DNA of 64,000 nt from Ruminococcus sp. 210702-SL.1.03 (GCF_020559915.1 NZ_JAJCLZ010000002.1:124001-188000); one strand, 5' to 3'; shown: positions 8,356 to 16,919, numbered from the stretch's first letter. Numbers and translations: made by a program. The notes: generated by a model from the letters alone, not told the origin.

Positions 8356-8445
8356 ATGAACGTATCAACGGTAATAGCATTACTTAACCTGATTATCAAC
8401 GTAATCAGACTTGCGTTATATATAAGCAAAAACAAAAAGAAATAG
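8356..8445 (+). CDS. Small hydrophobic peptide, probable type I toxin (copy 1)
   Basis: This is a 29-residue peptide with one hydrophobic helix (about residues 4-22) and a lysine-rich end (KNKKK). That is the usual form of membrane-acting type I toxins such as TxpA or Fst-like peptides. ATG follows GGAGGTGAGCTGT. A near-identical locus lies inverted at 21553-21642, and its peptide shares the same length, the same hydrophobic helix and the NKKK end. An antisense RNA promoter faces the gene from downstream, and the predicted antisense terminator overlaps the last codons. Toxicity is inferred from these features; I do not recognise the exact family. Confidence 0.78.
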   Translation: MNVSTVIALLNLIINVIRLALYISKNKKK

Positions 8446-8525
8446 CCGCCCAACCGCCAAATAGGGCAACTATTTCTTAATAGCAAATCCTAGGAGGTGA
8501 ACCGCTTACAGCAGTGCGCCTCTTT
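8428..8525 (-). ncRNA. Predicted antisense antitoxin RNA, locus 1
   Basis: On the minus strand TTGACA (8560-8555) and TATAAT (8537-8532) are spaced by 17 bases and point at the toxin gene. The predicted RNA of about 95 bases starts near 8525. It ends at a hairpin formed by 8470-8476 and 8439-8445 followed by a T run, so it covers the toxin stop codon and the mRNA 3' region. The matching segment of locus 2 keeps both the promoter and the terminator. Confidence 0.72.
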
Positions 8526-8530
8526 TTATT
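8493..8530 (+). terminator. Terminator of toxin mRNA, locus 1
   Basis: GAGGTG and CGCCTC form a six-pair stem enclosing the segment complementary to the antisense RNA 5' end. It is followed by TTTTTATTTATT. Confidence 0.6.
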
Positions 8531-8531
8531 T

Positions 8532-8560
8532 ATTATAGCACTTTGTGGGGAAGTTGTCAA
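8532..8560 (-). promoter_or_regulatory. Promoter of antisense RNA, locus 1
   Basis: Read on the minus strand, TTGACA and TATAAT are separated by exactly 17 bases. Confidence 0.85.
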
Positions 8561-8670
8561 GCGGGAACGGCGGGGTGTTAATAAAATTTTACCGAGGTGT
8601 GGCGGGGTCAGCAATATTTTACGCAGACTTTACTTTCAGCGCGATTTGTAAAAATAAATATTACTTTGGA

Positions 8671-8714
8671 TTTACAAGAGGGCGGTTTGGCTTTTTACAT
8701 TCGGCGTGTATTAT
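8671..8714 (+). promoter_or_regulatory. Pho-box-like promoter of pstSCAB
   Basis: GGATTTACAA (around 8668-8677) and TTTTTACATT (8692-8701) are followed nine bases after the second ACA by TATTAT (8709-8714). The same two blocks with nearly the same spacing occur before the Na/Pi-PhoU gene at 12424-12470. A repeat that replaces the -35 and ends about 10 bases before the -10 is the known geometry of PhoB/PhoP boxes. The rest of the gap from 8561 holds no supported gene. Confidence 0.6.
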
Positions 8715-8802
8715 ATATATTGTCGGATGAATAAAATTTATTGACTGCGACAGATCAAAGAGTGCACACGGTACTCTGCATTATTGAAAGGAAAGAATCT
8801 GT

Positions 8803-9669
8803 ATGAAAAATCTTGTAAAAACTGTTTCGATCTTCTCGGCGGCTGCGGTCGCGCTCACAATGGCTTCCTGCGGAAGCGGCGACGGCGAGCTGGGTACTAT
8901 CAGCGTTATCTCCCGCGAGGACGGCTCCGGTACTCGCAGCGCTTTCGTTGAGATAACAGGCGTTGAGGAAAAAGACGCCGACGGCAATAAGACCGATAAA
9001 ACTACTACCGAGGCTATGGTCTGCAAATCTACCGACGTTATGCTTACTCAGGTAAAGGGCGACCTTAATTCCATCGGCTACGTATCCTACGGCTCGCTCA
9101 ACGACACCGTAAAGGCGCTCAAAGTTGACGGCGTAGAGGTTTCTCCCGATACTATAAAGGACGGCAGCTACGGCATAGTTCGTCCCTTCAATATCATCAC
9201 AGGCGATGGTCTTTCCGACGCGGCTCAGGACTTTATCAATTATATAATGAGCAGCGATGGACAGACTATCATCAAGGACGAAAAATACGTTGCGGTAGAT
9301 GAATCCGCCGAGGCTTACAAGGCTTCTTCAGCTTCGGGCAAGGTCACGGTAGCGGGCTCTTCATCCGTAGGCCCTGTAATGCAGAAGCTTGCTGAAAAGT
9401 ACATGACTGTAAACAGCAACATCACCGTAGAGGTACAGGTCTCCGACTCCACCACGGGCGTTAAGTACACTCAGGACGGCACTTGCGATATAGGAATGAT
9501 CTCCCGAGAGCTGAAATCTGAGGAGACCGGCCTTACACCTACCATGATCGCTCAGGACGCCATCGCAGTTATCGTAAATAAGGATAACCCGATAGATGAC
9601 ATAACCTCCGACCAGATAAAGAGCATCTACACCGGCAAGACTACCGAGTGGGCGGACGTTACTAAGTAA
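8803..9669 (+). CDS. pstS: Phosphate-binding lipoprotein PstS, circularly permuted
   Basis: This 288-residue lipoprotein has its lipobox cysteine at residue 23 (MASC). It captures phosphate outside the cell and delivers it to PstCA. The domain order is unusual. The phosphate-loop motif REDGSGTRSAF (about 38-48), which normally lies in the middle, comes first. The normal N-terminal strand VAGSSSVGPVMQKLAEKY comes at about 183-200, and the protein ends at TGKTTEWADVTK, exactly where a normal PstS would run into REDGSGTR. All parts are present, so it should fold as a permuted protein. ATG follows GAAAGGAAAG. pstC follows after 32 bases. Confidence 0.93.
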   Translation: MKNLVKTVSIFSAAAVALTMASCGSGDGELGTISVISREDGSGTRSAFVEITGVEEKDADGNKTDKTTTEAMVCKSTDVMLTQVKGDLNSIGYVSYGSLNDTVKALKVDGVEVSPDTIKDGSYGIVRPFNIITGDGLSDAAQDFINYIMSSDGQTIIKDEKYVAVDESAEAYKASSASGKVTVAGSSSVGPVMQKLAEKYMTVNSNITVEVQVSDSTTGVKYTQDGTCDIGMISRELKSEETGLTPTMIAQDAIAVIVNKDNPIDDITSDQIKSIYTGKTTEWADVTK

Positions 9670-9701
9670 GTAAATTTTTTAGGGATATATAGAATGAGAG
9701 T

Positions 9702-10643
9702 GTGATAAAAGTGAAACAAGCATCTACATCAGGCATTACTGCACCGATAGTCGTGCCCGCTGCGCCGAAAAAAAGCAGTTTTTCGCTGAAAACGGCGGCG
9801 GAATATTTCATGCAGGCAGTTTTTCTGGTATGCGCCTGCATATCTATACTCTGCGTAGCGGTGATATGTATATATATGTTCGCCAAGGGCTGCCCCGCCA
9901 TCGCGAAGATAGGCGTTGCGGAGTTCTTAGGCGGTAAGGATTGGTTCCCTACCAATTCGCAGCCCAGCTTCGGAATTTTCCCGATGATAGTAGGCTCTAT
10001 GTACGTCACCGCGGGCGCGATAATGATCGGCGTGCCCGTAGGTCTGCTGACGGCGGTCTTCCTCGCGAAATTCTGCCCCAAGCGCCTTTATAAATTCGTG
10101 CTCCCCGCAGTAAACCTGCTGGCGGGCATACCCTCCATCGTATACGGCTTCTTCGGCATGATAGTAGTAGTACCTTTCGTAAGAAGCGTGTTCGGCGGAA
10201 CGGGCAACAGCATAATCACAGCTTCATTCATCTTAGGCATAATGATACTGCCGACAGTTATAGGCATGAGCGAGAGCGCGCTGAACGCCGTACCCTCGCA
10301 GTATTACGAAGGCGCGCTGGCGCTTGGCGCTACTCACGAGCGTTCGGTGATGCGCGTAGTGCTCCCCGCTGCAAAGTCGGGCGTGTGCGCGGCGATAGTC
10401 CTCGCGATAGGCAGAGCCGTCGGCGAAACTATGGCGGTAGTAATGATAGCAGGAAATCAGGCAAGACTTCCGCACCAGCTCACTCAGGGCGTGCGCACCC
10501 TTACCGCAAACATCATCATGGAGATGGGCTACGCGACGGGTCTGCATTACGACGCGCTGCTCGGAACTGGCGTAGTGCTCTTTGTATTCATCTTGATGCT
10601 CAACCTGCTGCTCAGCGCCGTTACCTCAAAGAAAGAGAGATAA
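9702..10643 (+). CDS. pstC: Phosphate ABC transporter permease PstC
   Basis: This 313-residue membrane protein has about six hydrophobic segments and the permease EAA-type loop near EGALALGATHERSVMRVVLP. IPSIVYGFFGMIVVVPF is typical of PstC. It pairs with PstA to form the phosphate channel. A GTG at 9702 gives the longest frame, but a second in-frame GTG at 9711 is better placed after GAGAG. It sits second in the pst operon and ends 3 bases before pstA. Confidence 0.94.
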   Translation: MIKVKQASTSGITAPIVVPAAPKKSSFSLKTAAEYFMQAVFLVCACISILCVAVICIYMFAKGCPAIAKIGVAEFLGGKDWFPTNSQPSFGIFPMIVGSMYVTAGAIMIGVPVGLLTAVFLAKFCPKRLYKFVLPAVNLLAGIPSIVYGFFGMIVVVPFVRSVFGGTGNSIITASFILGIMILPTVIGMSESALNAVPSQYYEGALALGATHERSVMRVVLPAAKSGVCAAIVLAIGRAVGETMAVVMIAGNQARLPHQLTQGVRTLTANIIMEMGYATGLHYDALLGTGVVLFVFILMLNLLLSAVTSKKER

Positions 10644-10646
10644 GCC

Positions 10647-11501
10647 ATGAATGAACAAATGAAAATGACATATAAGGCTCACCCGCTCTCATTCGTGATG
10701 AAGCTGCTGGTGTGGATATGCGCGGCGGCTACCGTGGGCGTGTTCCTTATGCTGGTGGGCTATGTGCTGGTAAGGGGAGTGCCGTATCTTTCCACGAGCC
10801 TTTTCAGCCTGCACGGCACTACGGATAATGTATCTATACTGCCATCTATAATCAATACGCTTAAAATGGTGGGCATCGCGCTGCTGATAGCCGCGCCGCT
10901 CGGTATTTGCTGCGCTATTTACTTAGTAGAGTACGCAAAGAAGGGAAGTAAGTTCGTGAAAGCGATAAGGCTTACTACTCAGACGCTCTCGGGCATACCC
11001 TCCATTATATATGGTATCTTCGGAAGTATGTTTTTCGTCACGGCGCTGAAATGGCGGCTCTCGCTGCTCTCGGGCGCCTGCACGCTGGCGATAATGGTAC
11101 TGCCCGTTATAATAACCTCGGCGGAGGAAGCGCTGAAGTCGGTAGACGACAGCTACCGCGAGGGAAGCTTTGGTCTGGGCGCAGGAAAGCTGCGCACCGT
11201 GTTCCGCGTGGTGCTGCCCTCGGCGGTATCGGGAATACTCTCTGGCGTTATCCTCGCGATAGGCAGGATCGTCGGCGAAACTGCGGCGCTGGTATTTACC
11301 GCAGGCGCGCTCACTAAGATAGCGGGTCTGAAAGACTCGGGCGCTACCCTCGCAGTTCATATGTATAACCTTTCAAACGAGGGTCTGCACATGAACGAAG
11401 CGGCCGCGGCGGCGGTGGTACTGCTGATAACGGTAATGCTGCTGAACGCTTTCGCTTCGTTCGCCGCTAAGCGTATAAAAAAGACCTCCGGCGAGATCTA
11501 A
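10647..11501 (+). CDS. pstA: Phosphate ABC transporter permease PstA
   Basis: This 284-residue protein has six predicted membrane segments. GIPSIIYGIFGSMFFV and the loop EGSFGLGAGKLRTVFRVVLP mark it as the PstA partner of PstC. It starts 3 bases after the pstC stop, with the ribosome site inside pstC (AAAGAGAGATAAGCC). pstB follows after 61 bases with no terminator, so all four genes are probably one transcript. Confidence 0.95.
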   Translation: MNEQMKMTYKAHPLSFVMKLLVWICAAATVGVFLMLVGYVLVRGVPYLSTSLFSLHGTTDNVSILPSIINTLKMVGIALLIAAPLGICCAIYLVEYAKKGSKFVKAIRLTTQTLSGIPSIIYGIFGSMFFVTALKWRLSLLSGACTLAIMVLPVIITSAEEALKSVDDSYREGSFGLGAGKLRTVFRVVLPSAVSGILSGVILAIGRIVGETAALVFTAGALTKIAGLKDSGATLAVHMYNLSNEGLHMNEAAAAAVVLLITVMLLNAFASFAAKRIKKTSGEI

Positions 11502-11562
11502 AGATATAAACTGATAGATGATAGTTTGATAGTTGTTTGACAAATAAACTGGTGAAAAAAGT

Positions 11563-12315
11563 ATGAGCTATAAATTTGAGATAAAAGACGCAAATCTTCA
11601 TTACGGCAGCTTTCAGGCGCTGTATGATATAAACCTCGACGTTCCGCAAAAGCAGGTAATGGCTTTCATAGGCCCTTCGGGCTGCGGAAAGAGCACCCTG
11701 CTGAAATGCCTCAACCGCATGAACGATCTGGTAGAGGGCTGCAATGTAGAGGGCGACTTCCTGCTCGACGGCGAGGATATTTACCGCGATATTGAGGTCA
11801 CTTCGCTGCGCAAGAGAGTAGGAATGGTGTTCCAAAAATCAAACCTCTTCCCTATGTCGATATACGATAACATAGCTTTCGGCCCGCGCACCCACGGCAT
11901 AAAGAAAAAAGCCGAGCTTGACGAGATAGTTGAAACTTGCCTAAAGCAGGCGGCTATCTGGGACGAATGTAAAGACCGATTGAAAAAATCGGCGCTGGGA
12001 ATGAGCGGCGGTCAGCAGCAGCGGCTTTGCATAGCCCGCGCGCTGGCGGTAAAGCCCGAGGTGATACTTATGGACGAGCCGACCTCCGCGCTCGACCCCA
12101 TCTCGACGCTGAAAGTAGAGGAGCTTTGCACCGAGCTGAAGCGCAAGTACACTATCGTGATAGTTACCCACAATATGCAGCAGGCAATGAGAATAGCCGA
12201 CAGAACAGCCTTTTTCCTGCACGGCAGGATAGAGGAGGAAGGCCCTACCGAGCGGATATTCAATAATCCGCATAACGAAAAGACCCGCGAATACATCGGC
12301 GGTCAGTTCGGATAA
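11563..12315 (+). CDS. pstB: Phosphate ABC transporter ATPase PstB
   Basis: This 250-residue ATPase has Walker [10 protein letters not shown] (37-45), signature [10 protein letters not shown], Walker [13 protein letters not shown] and the switch histidine in VTHNM. The C-terminal [18 protein letters not shown] is characteristic of PstB. It powers phosphate import through PstCA. It is the last gene before a terminator. No separate phoU follows; PhoU domains are fused to the next gene instead. Confidence 0.97.
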   Translation: MSYKFEIKDANLHYGSFQALYDINLDVPQKQVMAFIGPSGCGKSTLLKCLNRMNDLVEGCNVEGDFLLDGEDIYRDIEVTSLRKRVGMVFQKSNLFPMSIYDNIAFGPRTHGIKKKAELDEIVETCLKQAAIWDECKDRLKKSALGMSGGQQQRLCIARALAVKPEVILMDEPTSALDPISTLKVEELCTELKRKYTIVIVTHNMQQAMRIADRTAFFLHGRIEEEGPTERIFNNPHNEKTREYIGGQFG

Positions 12316-12400
12316 TCAGCGCGAAAATATCTTATCTTCCGCGTTTCTTTACACACATTTTTAAGCACACTCCATATCTATATATCATATATCCCCATAA

Positions 12401-12432
12401 GATCCGCGTGAAAAAATTTACGCGGATTTTAC
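12401..12432 (+). terminator. Intrinsic terminator of the pst operon
   Basis: ATCCGCGT (12402-12409) and ACGCGGAT (12420-12427) form a perfect stem followed by TTTT. Its distal arm overlaps the first block of the next Pho-box-like site. Confidence 0.75.
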
Positions 12433-12470
12433 AATAGACGTGTAGAGTTTTTACATTAGTGCGATATAAT
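12424..12470 (+). promoter_or_regulatory. Pho-box-like promoter of the Na/Pi-PhoU, phoB, phoR unit
   Basis: GGATTTTACAA (12424-12434) and TTTTTACATT (12448-12457) precede TATAAT at 12465-12470, with nine bases between the second ACA and the -10. No normal -35 is present. The layout copies the pstS promoter, which argues for one activator, probably the PhoB-type regulator encoded downstream. Confidence 0.62.
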
Positions 12471-12524
12471 AAGCCGTGTGTAAAGAAAGTACGAAAATTG
12501 TAAAATTGGAGGATAAGATTTAGT

Positions 12525-14318
12525 ATGGACATTTTTGCGGTGCTTACCCTGCTCGGCGGACTTGCTCTCTTCCTTTACGGAATGAACATAATGGGCAGCG
12601 GTCTGGAAAAGATGGCAGGCGGTAAGCTGGAGACCATATTTGAAAAACTCACCTCAAACCCCTTGAAAGCAATGCTGCTCGGCGCAGGCGTTACGGCTGT
12701 GATACAGTCCTCATCCGCCACTACGGTAATGCTGGTAGGCTTTGTAAACGCAGGCCTTATGAAGCTGCATCAAGCTATAGGCGTTATCATGGGCGCAAAT
12801 ATCGGCACCACCATCACGGCGTGGATACTCTCCCTTTCGGGACTGGACGGCGAAAGCTTTTTTATCAGAATGTTAAAGCCGACCTCTTTCTCGCCGATAC
12901 TCGCCGTTATAGGCATAGCTTTTATAATGGTAGCGAAATCAGATAAGAAAAAGACGCTGGGTACTATATTCTTAGGCTTCGCGATACTGATGTACGGCAT
13001 GAACATGATGTCCGGCGCGGTAGAGCCGCTGAAAGACTCGCCCTCGTTCACCAATATGCTGACATGGTTCTCTAACCCCGTATTCGGCGTGCTCGCAGGA
13101 GCGCTGCTCACGGCTATAATACAGTCCTCCTCCGCTTCGGTAGGAATACTTCAGGCGCTTTCATCTACCGGCGCTATCAAGTTCGGCACTGCTTTGCCCA
13201 TAATATTGGGTCAGAATATAGGCACTTGCGTTACCGCGATAATCAGCTCAGTAGGCACAAGCAAAAACGCCAAGCGCGTAGCCGCTGTGCACCTCAGCTT
13301 CAACGTTATCGGCACGGTTCTTTTCCTCACGATATTCTATATACTCAACGCTATCTTTGATTTCTCTTTCATGACCAGCGTGGTAGACGAAAAGTCGATA
13401 GCGATAGTGCACACTATATTCAATCTCGTTACATCTTTCATGCTGCTGCCTTTCGTTAAGCAGCTCGAAAAGCTGGCTTACCTCATTGTAAAAGAGGATA
13501 AGAACGAGAAGAAGCAGGCAGAGGGCGATATGCTCAGCCTGCTGGACGACCGCTTTCTCCGCACCCCTTCGGTAGCGGTAGAGCAGACCAGAAACGTTAT
13601 CGGCGGCATGGCGCACTCGGCGCAGGAAAGCGTTACTTTAGCTACCGAGCTGCTTTATGATTACGACGAAGAAAAGGCAAACAGCGTTTTCGCTATGGAA
13701 AAGCTGGTAGATAAGTACGAGGACGTGCTGGGCAGCTACCTTGTAAAGCTCTCCTCGCTAGAAATGAGCCATAAGGACGCGCAGACGGTAAGCACGCTGC
13801 TGCACAACATCAGCGACCTCGAGCGCATTTCAGACCACGCGAGAAACATCGCACTCGCCGCTAAAGAGAAGCACGATAAGGACATCGACTTCTCGAAAAA
13901 GGCTAAGGACGAGCTGGGCGTGATGTGCAGCGCGGTAAATAAAGTAATAGAGTACGCGGTAAAAGCCGTTTGCGACCAAGACCTTTACGCAGCCTACGAA
14001 GTTGAGCCGCTCGAGGAGGTAGTAGACCAGCTGCGCACCAAGATAAAGAACCGCCATGTAAAGCGTTTGCAGGCGGGCAAGTGCACGATAGAGCTGGGCT
14101 TTATCTTCACCGACCTGCTGACTAGCTTAGAGCGCATTTCAGACCACTGCTCGAATATAGCGGTATGCTTAGTTCAGGTGAACGACGATAACTTTGAAAC
14201 TCACGAGTATCTGCGCACCGTAAAGACCAGCGGTCAGGAATTTGACAGCGAGGTAGAGAAATTTCAGAAAGAATTTCCGCTGCCTAAAAAAGAAGAATAC
14301 AAGCTCGACCCCGCCTGA
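12525..14318 (+). CDS. Na+/phosphate cotransporter with C-terminal PhoU domains
   Basis: This 597-residue protein has two Na/Pi-cotransporter repeats marked by VIQSSSATTV and IIQSSSASVG, with GANIGTT and GQNIGTC in the membrane part (about 1-310). The cytoplasmic half (about 345-560) is helical and PhoU-like, with the repeated sequence LERISDHARNIA / LERISDHCSNIA. PhoU proteins link Pst transport to PhoR signalling. With no free phoU in the pst operon, this fused domain may supply that role. GGAGG lies at 12508-12512. The PhoB-like gene follows after 42 bases, so transport and signalling are joined in one operon. Confidence 0.92.
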   Translation: MDIFAVLTLLGGLALFLYGMNIMGSGLEKMAGGKLETIFEKLTSNPLKAMLLGAGVTAVIQSSSATTVMLVGFVNAGLMKLHQAIGVIMGANIGTTITAWILSLSGLDGESFFIRMLKPTSFSPILAVIGIAFIMVAKSDKKKTLGTIFLGFAILMYGMNMMSGAVEPLKDSPSFTNMLTWFSNPVFGVLAGALLTAIIQSSSASVGILQALSSTGAIKFGTALPIILGQNIGTCVTAIISSVGTSKNAKRVAAVHLSFNVIGTVLFLTIFYILNAIFDFSFMTSVVDEKSIAIVHTIFNLVTSFMLLPFVKQLEKLAYLIVKEDKNEKKQAEGDMLSLLDDRFLRTPSVAVEQTRNVIGGMAHSAQESVTLATELLYDYDEEKANSVFAMEKLVDKYEDVLGSYLVKLSSLEMSHKDAQTVSTLLHNISDLERISDHARNIALAAKEKHDKDIDFSKKAKDELGVMCSAVNKVIEYAVKAVCDQDLYAAYEVEPLEEVVDQLRTKIKNRHVKRLQAGKCTIELGFIFTDLLTSLERISDHCSNIAVCLVQVNDDNFETHEYLRTVKTSGQEFDSEVEKFQKEFPLPKKEEYKLDPA

Positions 14319-14360
14319 TACACGCGGCGAGCCGATATACATTACAGGAGATGACATAAA

Positions 14361-15038
14361 TTGCCGACGATATATTGTGTAGAGGACGATAACGGTATTC
14401 GCGAGCTGATAAGCTGCGCGCTGAGATCGGGCGGCTACGGCGTAAAGGCTTTTCCTATGGCGAAGCCTTTTTACGAAGAGCTTGAAACAAGTCAGCCCTC
14501 GCTGATACTGCTGGACATAATGCTGCCGAACGAGGACGGGCTTAGCGTGCTCTCGAAGCTGAAAGCCGACCCTAAGTACAAGGATATACCCGTGATAATG
14601 CTTACGGCGAAATCCAGCGAGATCGACAAAGTTTCGGGGCTGGAGCTTGGCGCGGACGACTACATCACAAAGCCTTTCGGCGTTATGGAAATGCTCTCGC
14701 GCATAAAGGCGGTGCTCCGCCGCACCGCAAGGCAGGAGGACGACTCGGAAGTGCTGACGATACGCGAGGTATCGCTCGACGTTTCAAAGCGCATGGTTAC
14801 TGTAAACGGGCAGGAGGTAGCGCTGACCTACCGCGAATTTGAGCTGCTGATGTACCTCATGCGCCATGTTTCGATAGCCGTTAGCCGCGACAAGCTGATG
14901 GAGCGCGTTTGGGGCTACGAATTTGCGGGCGAAACGCGCACGGTGGATATGCACATAAAGACTATAAGGCAGAAGCTGGAAGCTGCAGGCTGCACCGACC
15001 TTATAAAAACGGTGCGGGGAGTCGGCTACAAGGTCTGA
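14361..15038 (+). CDS. phoB: Phosphate regulon response regulator (OmpR/PhoB family)
   Basis: This 225-residue protein has a receiver with D9/D10, phospho-acceptor D52 (LLDIMLPNEDG) and the KPFG lysine, followed by a winged-helix domain (about 130-225, TYREFELLMYLMRH to TVRGVGYKV). The start is TTG, since the ATG at 14351 runs into a stop; AGGAG lies 10 bases before the TTG. Its position between the Na/Pi-PhoU gene and a PhoR-type kinase supports a phosphate role. It probably binds the Pho-box-like sites before pstS and the Na/Pi gene. Confidence 0.88.
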   Translation: MPTIYCVEDDNGIRELISCALRSGGYGVKAFPMAKPFYEELETSQPSLILLDIMLPNEDGLSVLSKLKADPKYKDIPVIMLTAKSSEIDKVSGLELGADDYITKPFGVMEMLSRIKAVLRRTARQEDDSEVLTIREVSLDVSKRMVTVNGQEVALTYREFELLMYLMRHVSIAVSRDKLMERVWGYEFAGETRTVDMHIKTIRQKLEAAGCTDLIKTVRGVGYKV

Positions 15039-15048
15039 AAAAATCTAT

Positions 15049-15076
15049 TGGCGGCTGTTATTGCCGCCTTTTTTTA
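15049..15076 (+). terminator. Intrinsic terminator between phoB and phoR
   Basis: GGCGGC (15050-15055) and GCCGCC (15063-15068) are followed by seven T. It lies between two genes of one operon, so it probably lowers kinase expression relative to the regulator. Confidence 0.8.
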
Positions 15077-15104
15077 TCCATAAATTTTCGGGAGATGATG
15101 GAAA

Positions 15105-16838
15105 ATGCAGAAAAAGCTATTCACCAGCATGATGCTGCTGGTGTGCAGCGCGCTGACGATATTTGCGGGGGTGGTGGTGTTTATTTGCTACCATACATAC
15201 CGCGGGGCGGCTTTTTCAGAGCTGCGCAATACGGCGAATATAATCGCTATGACCGACGCCGACCCCGCCGTAATAGGCGATAAGATAGACAAAACGGTGG
15301 AGGAGTACCATATTCGCGTTACTTTTATCGACTCTGCCGGCAAGGTGGTCTTCGACAGCGACGAGGACATAGTCGATATGGATAACCACGCCGACCGCCA
15401 AGAGGTGAAGCAGGCGCTGAAAGAAGGCGAGGGCGAGGACGAGCGCCTTTCGGAAACGCTGGATAAGACCTGCTGCTACTACGCGATAGCCTACCACGGC
15501 GGCGTGCTGCGTTTGGCGCGCACCCGCAGCAGCATGATAACGATAGTAGGCTCGGTATTCGCGCTGCTTATCTGCGCGGTGGGCATACTGCTGGTGATAG
15601 CTACCGTCATCTCGATAAAGCTTTCGGAAAACGTGATGCGCCCGATACACGAGCTGGTGCGCCGCTTCGACCTCTCGGGCGAGAGCGAAACGGACGGCGA
15701 GGCTGCGGAAAAGCTGGATAAGGGCAACGTTTACGAAGAACTTGAGCCGGTGGCGGAAACGGCTGAAAAGCTGCTCGACGAAACGCACCGCATAGTCCGC
15801 AGGCTGAAAAAAGAGAAAGAGAAATTCTCGCTCATCACCGAAAAAATGGCGGAGGGCATGATCTTGCTCGACTCTGACAACACCGTGCTTTCGGTGAATC
15901 GCACGGCTTTACAGCTATTCAACCCGAATTACGACCCCGCTTCAAAAATGAAGCTCTACGATTTCACCACCGAGCCGCAGCTATGGTCGCTGCTCGAGGG
16001 GCTGCACGACAGCAATTCGGCGCGCGGGATAATCAAGATGGGCGACCAAAGCTGGAGGACTTTCCTCAACAAGACCGAGTACGCGGGCAAATTCGGCATA
16101 GTTATAATACTCGCGAACGTCACCGAAAGCCTGAGAAGCGAGGAGATACGCCGCGATTTCTCGGCAAACGTATCTCACGAGCTGAAAACGCCGCTGACCA
16201 CGATAAAGGGCTTCGGCGAGATGATGGAAAACGGAATCATCACCGGCGCGGACGACATAAAGCGCTACGGCGGCACGATCTACCGCGAGTCTGAGCGCCT
16301 GCTTTCGCTGATAAACGATATAATCCGCCTTTCGGAGATAGAGGACGAAAACAGCCGCTCGCATATGGAGCAAGTAAATCTGCTCGCCGCGGCGCGCGAC
16401 TGCGAGGAGATATTGGCGAACAAGGCGGAAACGCACGGAATAGAGATAGCTGTTTCGGGCGAGGAAGTATCGGTAACGGGCGACCGCAGCTACCTTGTGG
16501 AGATGCTGCTTAATCTTATGGACAACTCCATCAAGTACAACCACGAGGGCGGACACGTTCGCACCACCATAAAGGCTCTGGAAAAGGGCGCGCAGATAGA
16601 GGTGGCGGACGACGGGATAGGCATAAGCGAGGCCGACCGCGAGCGCGTTTTCGAGCGCTTTTACCGCGTGGACAAGAGCCGCTCGAAAGAAACCGGCGGC
16701 ACGGGTCTGGGCCTTTCGATAGTTAAGCACATCGTGGGTCTGCACGGCGGTACGCTGGATATAAAGAGCGCGCTCGGCAAGGGTACGGCTATTACGGTAT
16801 TCATACCTTATTCGCACGATGACGCCGAGGAAGAATAA
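15105..16838 (+). CDS. phoR: Phosphate sensor histidine kinase (PhoR-like)
   Basis: This 577-residue kinase has an N-terminal membrane segment (about 8-28), an extracellular sensor (about 30-140), a second membrane segment (about 142-170), HAMP, a PAS domain (ITEKMAEGMILLDSDNTVLS), and a HisKA domain with His358 in VSHELKTPLT. The ATPase domain shows N-box LLNLMDNSIKYN, G1 DDGIGI and G2 GTGLGLSIVKH. It would phosphorylate the upstream regulator when phosphate is low. GGGAGATGATGG precedes the ATG. Its family placement as PhoR comes from HAMP-PAS architecture and context. Confidence 0.9.
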   Translation: MQKKLFTSMMLLVCSALTIFAGVVVFICYHTYRGAAFSELRNTANIIAMTDADPAVIGDKIDKTVEEYHIRVTFIDSAGKVVFDSDEDIVDMDNHADRQEVKQALKEGEGEDERLSETLDKTCCYYAIAYHGGVLRLARTRSSMITIVGSVFALLICAVGILLVIATVISIKLSENVMRPIHELVRRFDLSGESETDGEAAEKLDKGNVYEELEPVAETAEKLLDETHRIVRRLKKEKEKFSLITEKMAEGMILLDSDNTVLSVNRTALQLFNPNYDPASKMKLYDFTTEPQLWSLLEGLHDSNSARGIIKMGDQSWRTFLNKTEYAGKFGIVIILANVTESLRSEEIRRDFSANVSHELKTPLTTIKGFGEMMENGIITGADDIKRYGGTIYRESERLLSLINDIIRLSEIEDENSRSHMEQVNLLAAARDCEEILANKAETHGIEIAVSGEEVSVTGDRSYLVEMLLNLMDNSIKYNHEGGHVRTTIKALEKGAQIEVADDGIGISEADRERVFERFYRVDKSRSKETGGTGLGLSIVKHIVGLHGGTLDIKSALGKGTAITVFIPYSHDDAEEE

Positions 16839-16843
16839 TATTG

Positions 16844-16880
16844 CTGCGGACGCTGATGAAAATATCGGCGTTCGCTTTTT
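16844..16880 (+). terminator. Intrinsic terminator after phoR
   Basis: GCGGACGCTGAT pairs imperfectly with ATCGGCGTTCGC and is followed by TTTTT. Confidence 0.75.
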
Positions 16881-16919
16881 ATGTGAAAATTTTTTCATGA
16901 AAAAAATATTTGCAATCTC

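Noticed and set aside
8545..8730. 61-codon open frame between the first toxin locus and pstS
   Set aside because: It overlaps the antisense promoter and the Pho-box-like promoter, has no ribosome site and no recognisable protein features.
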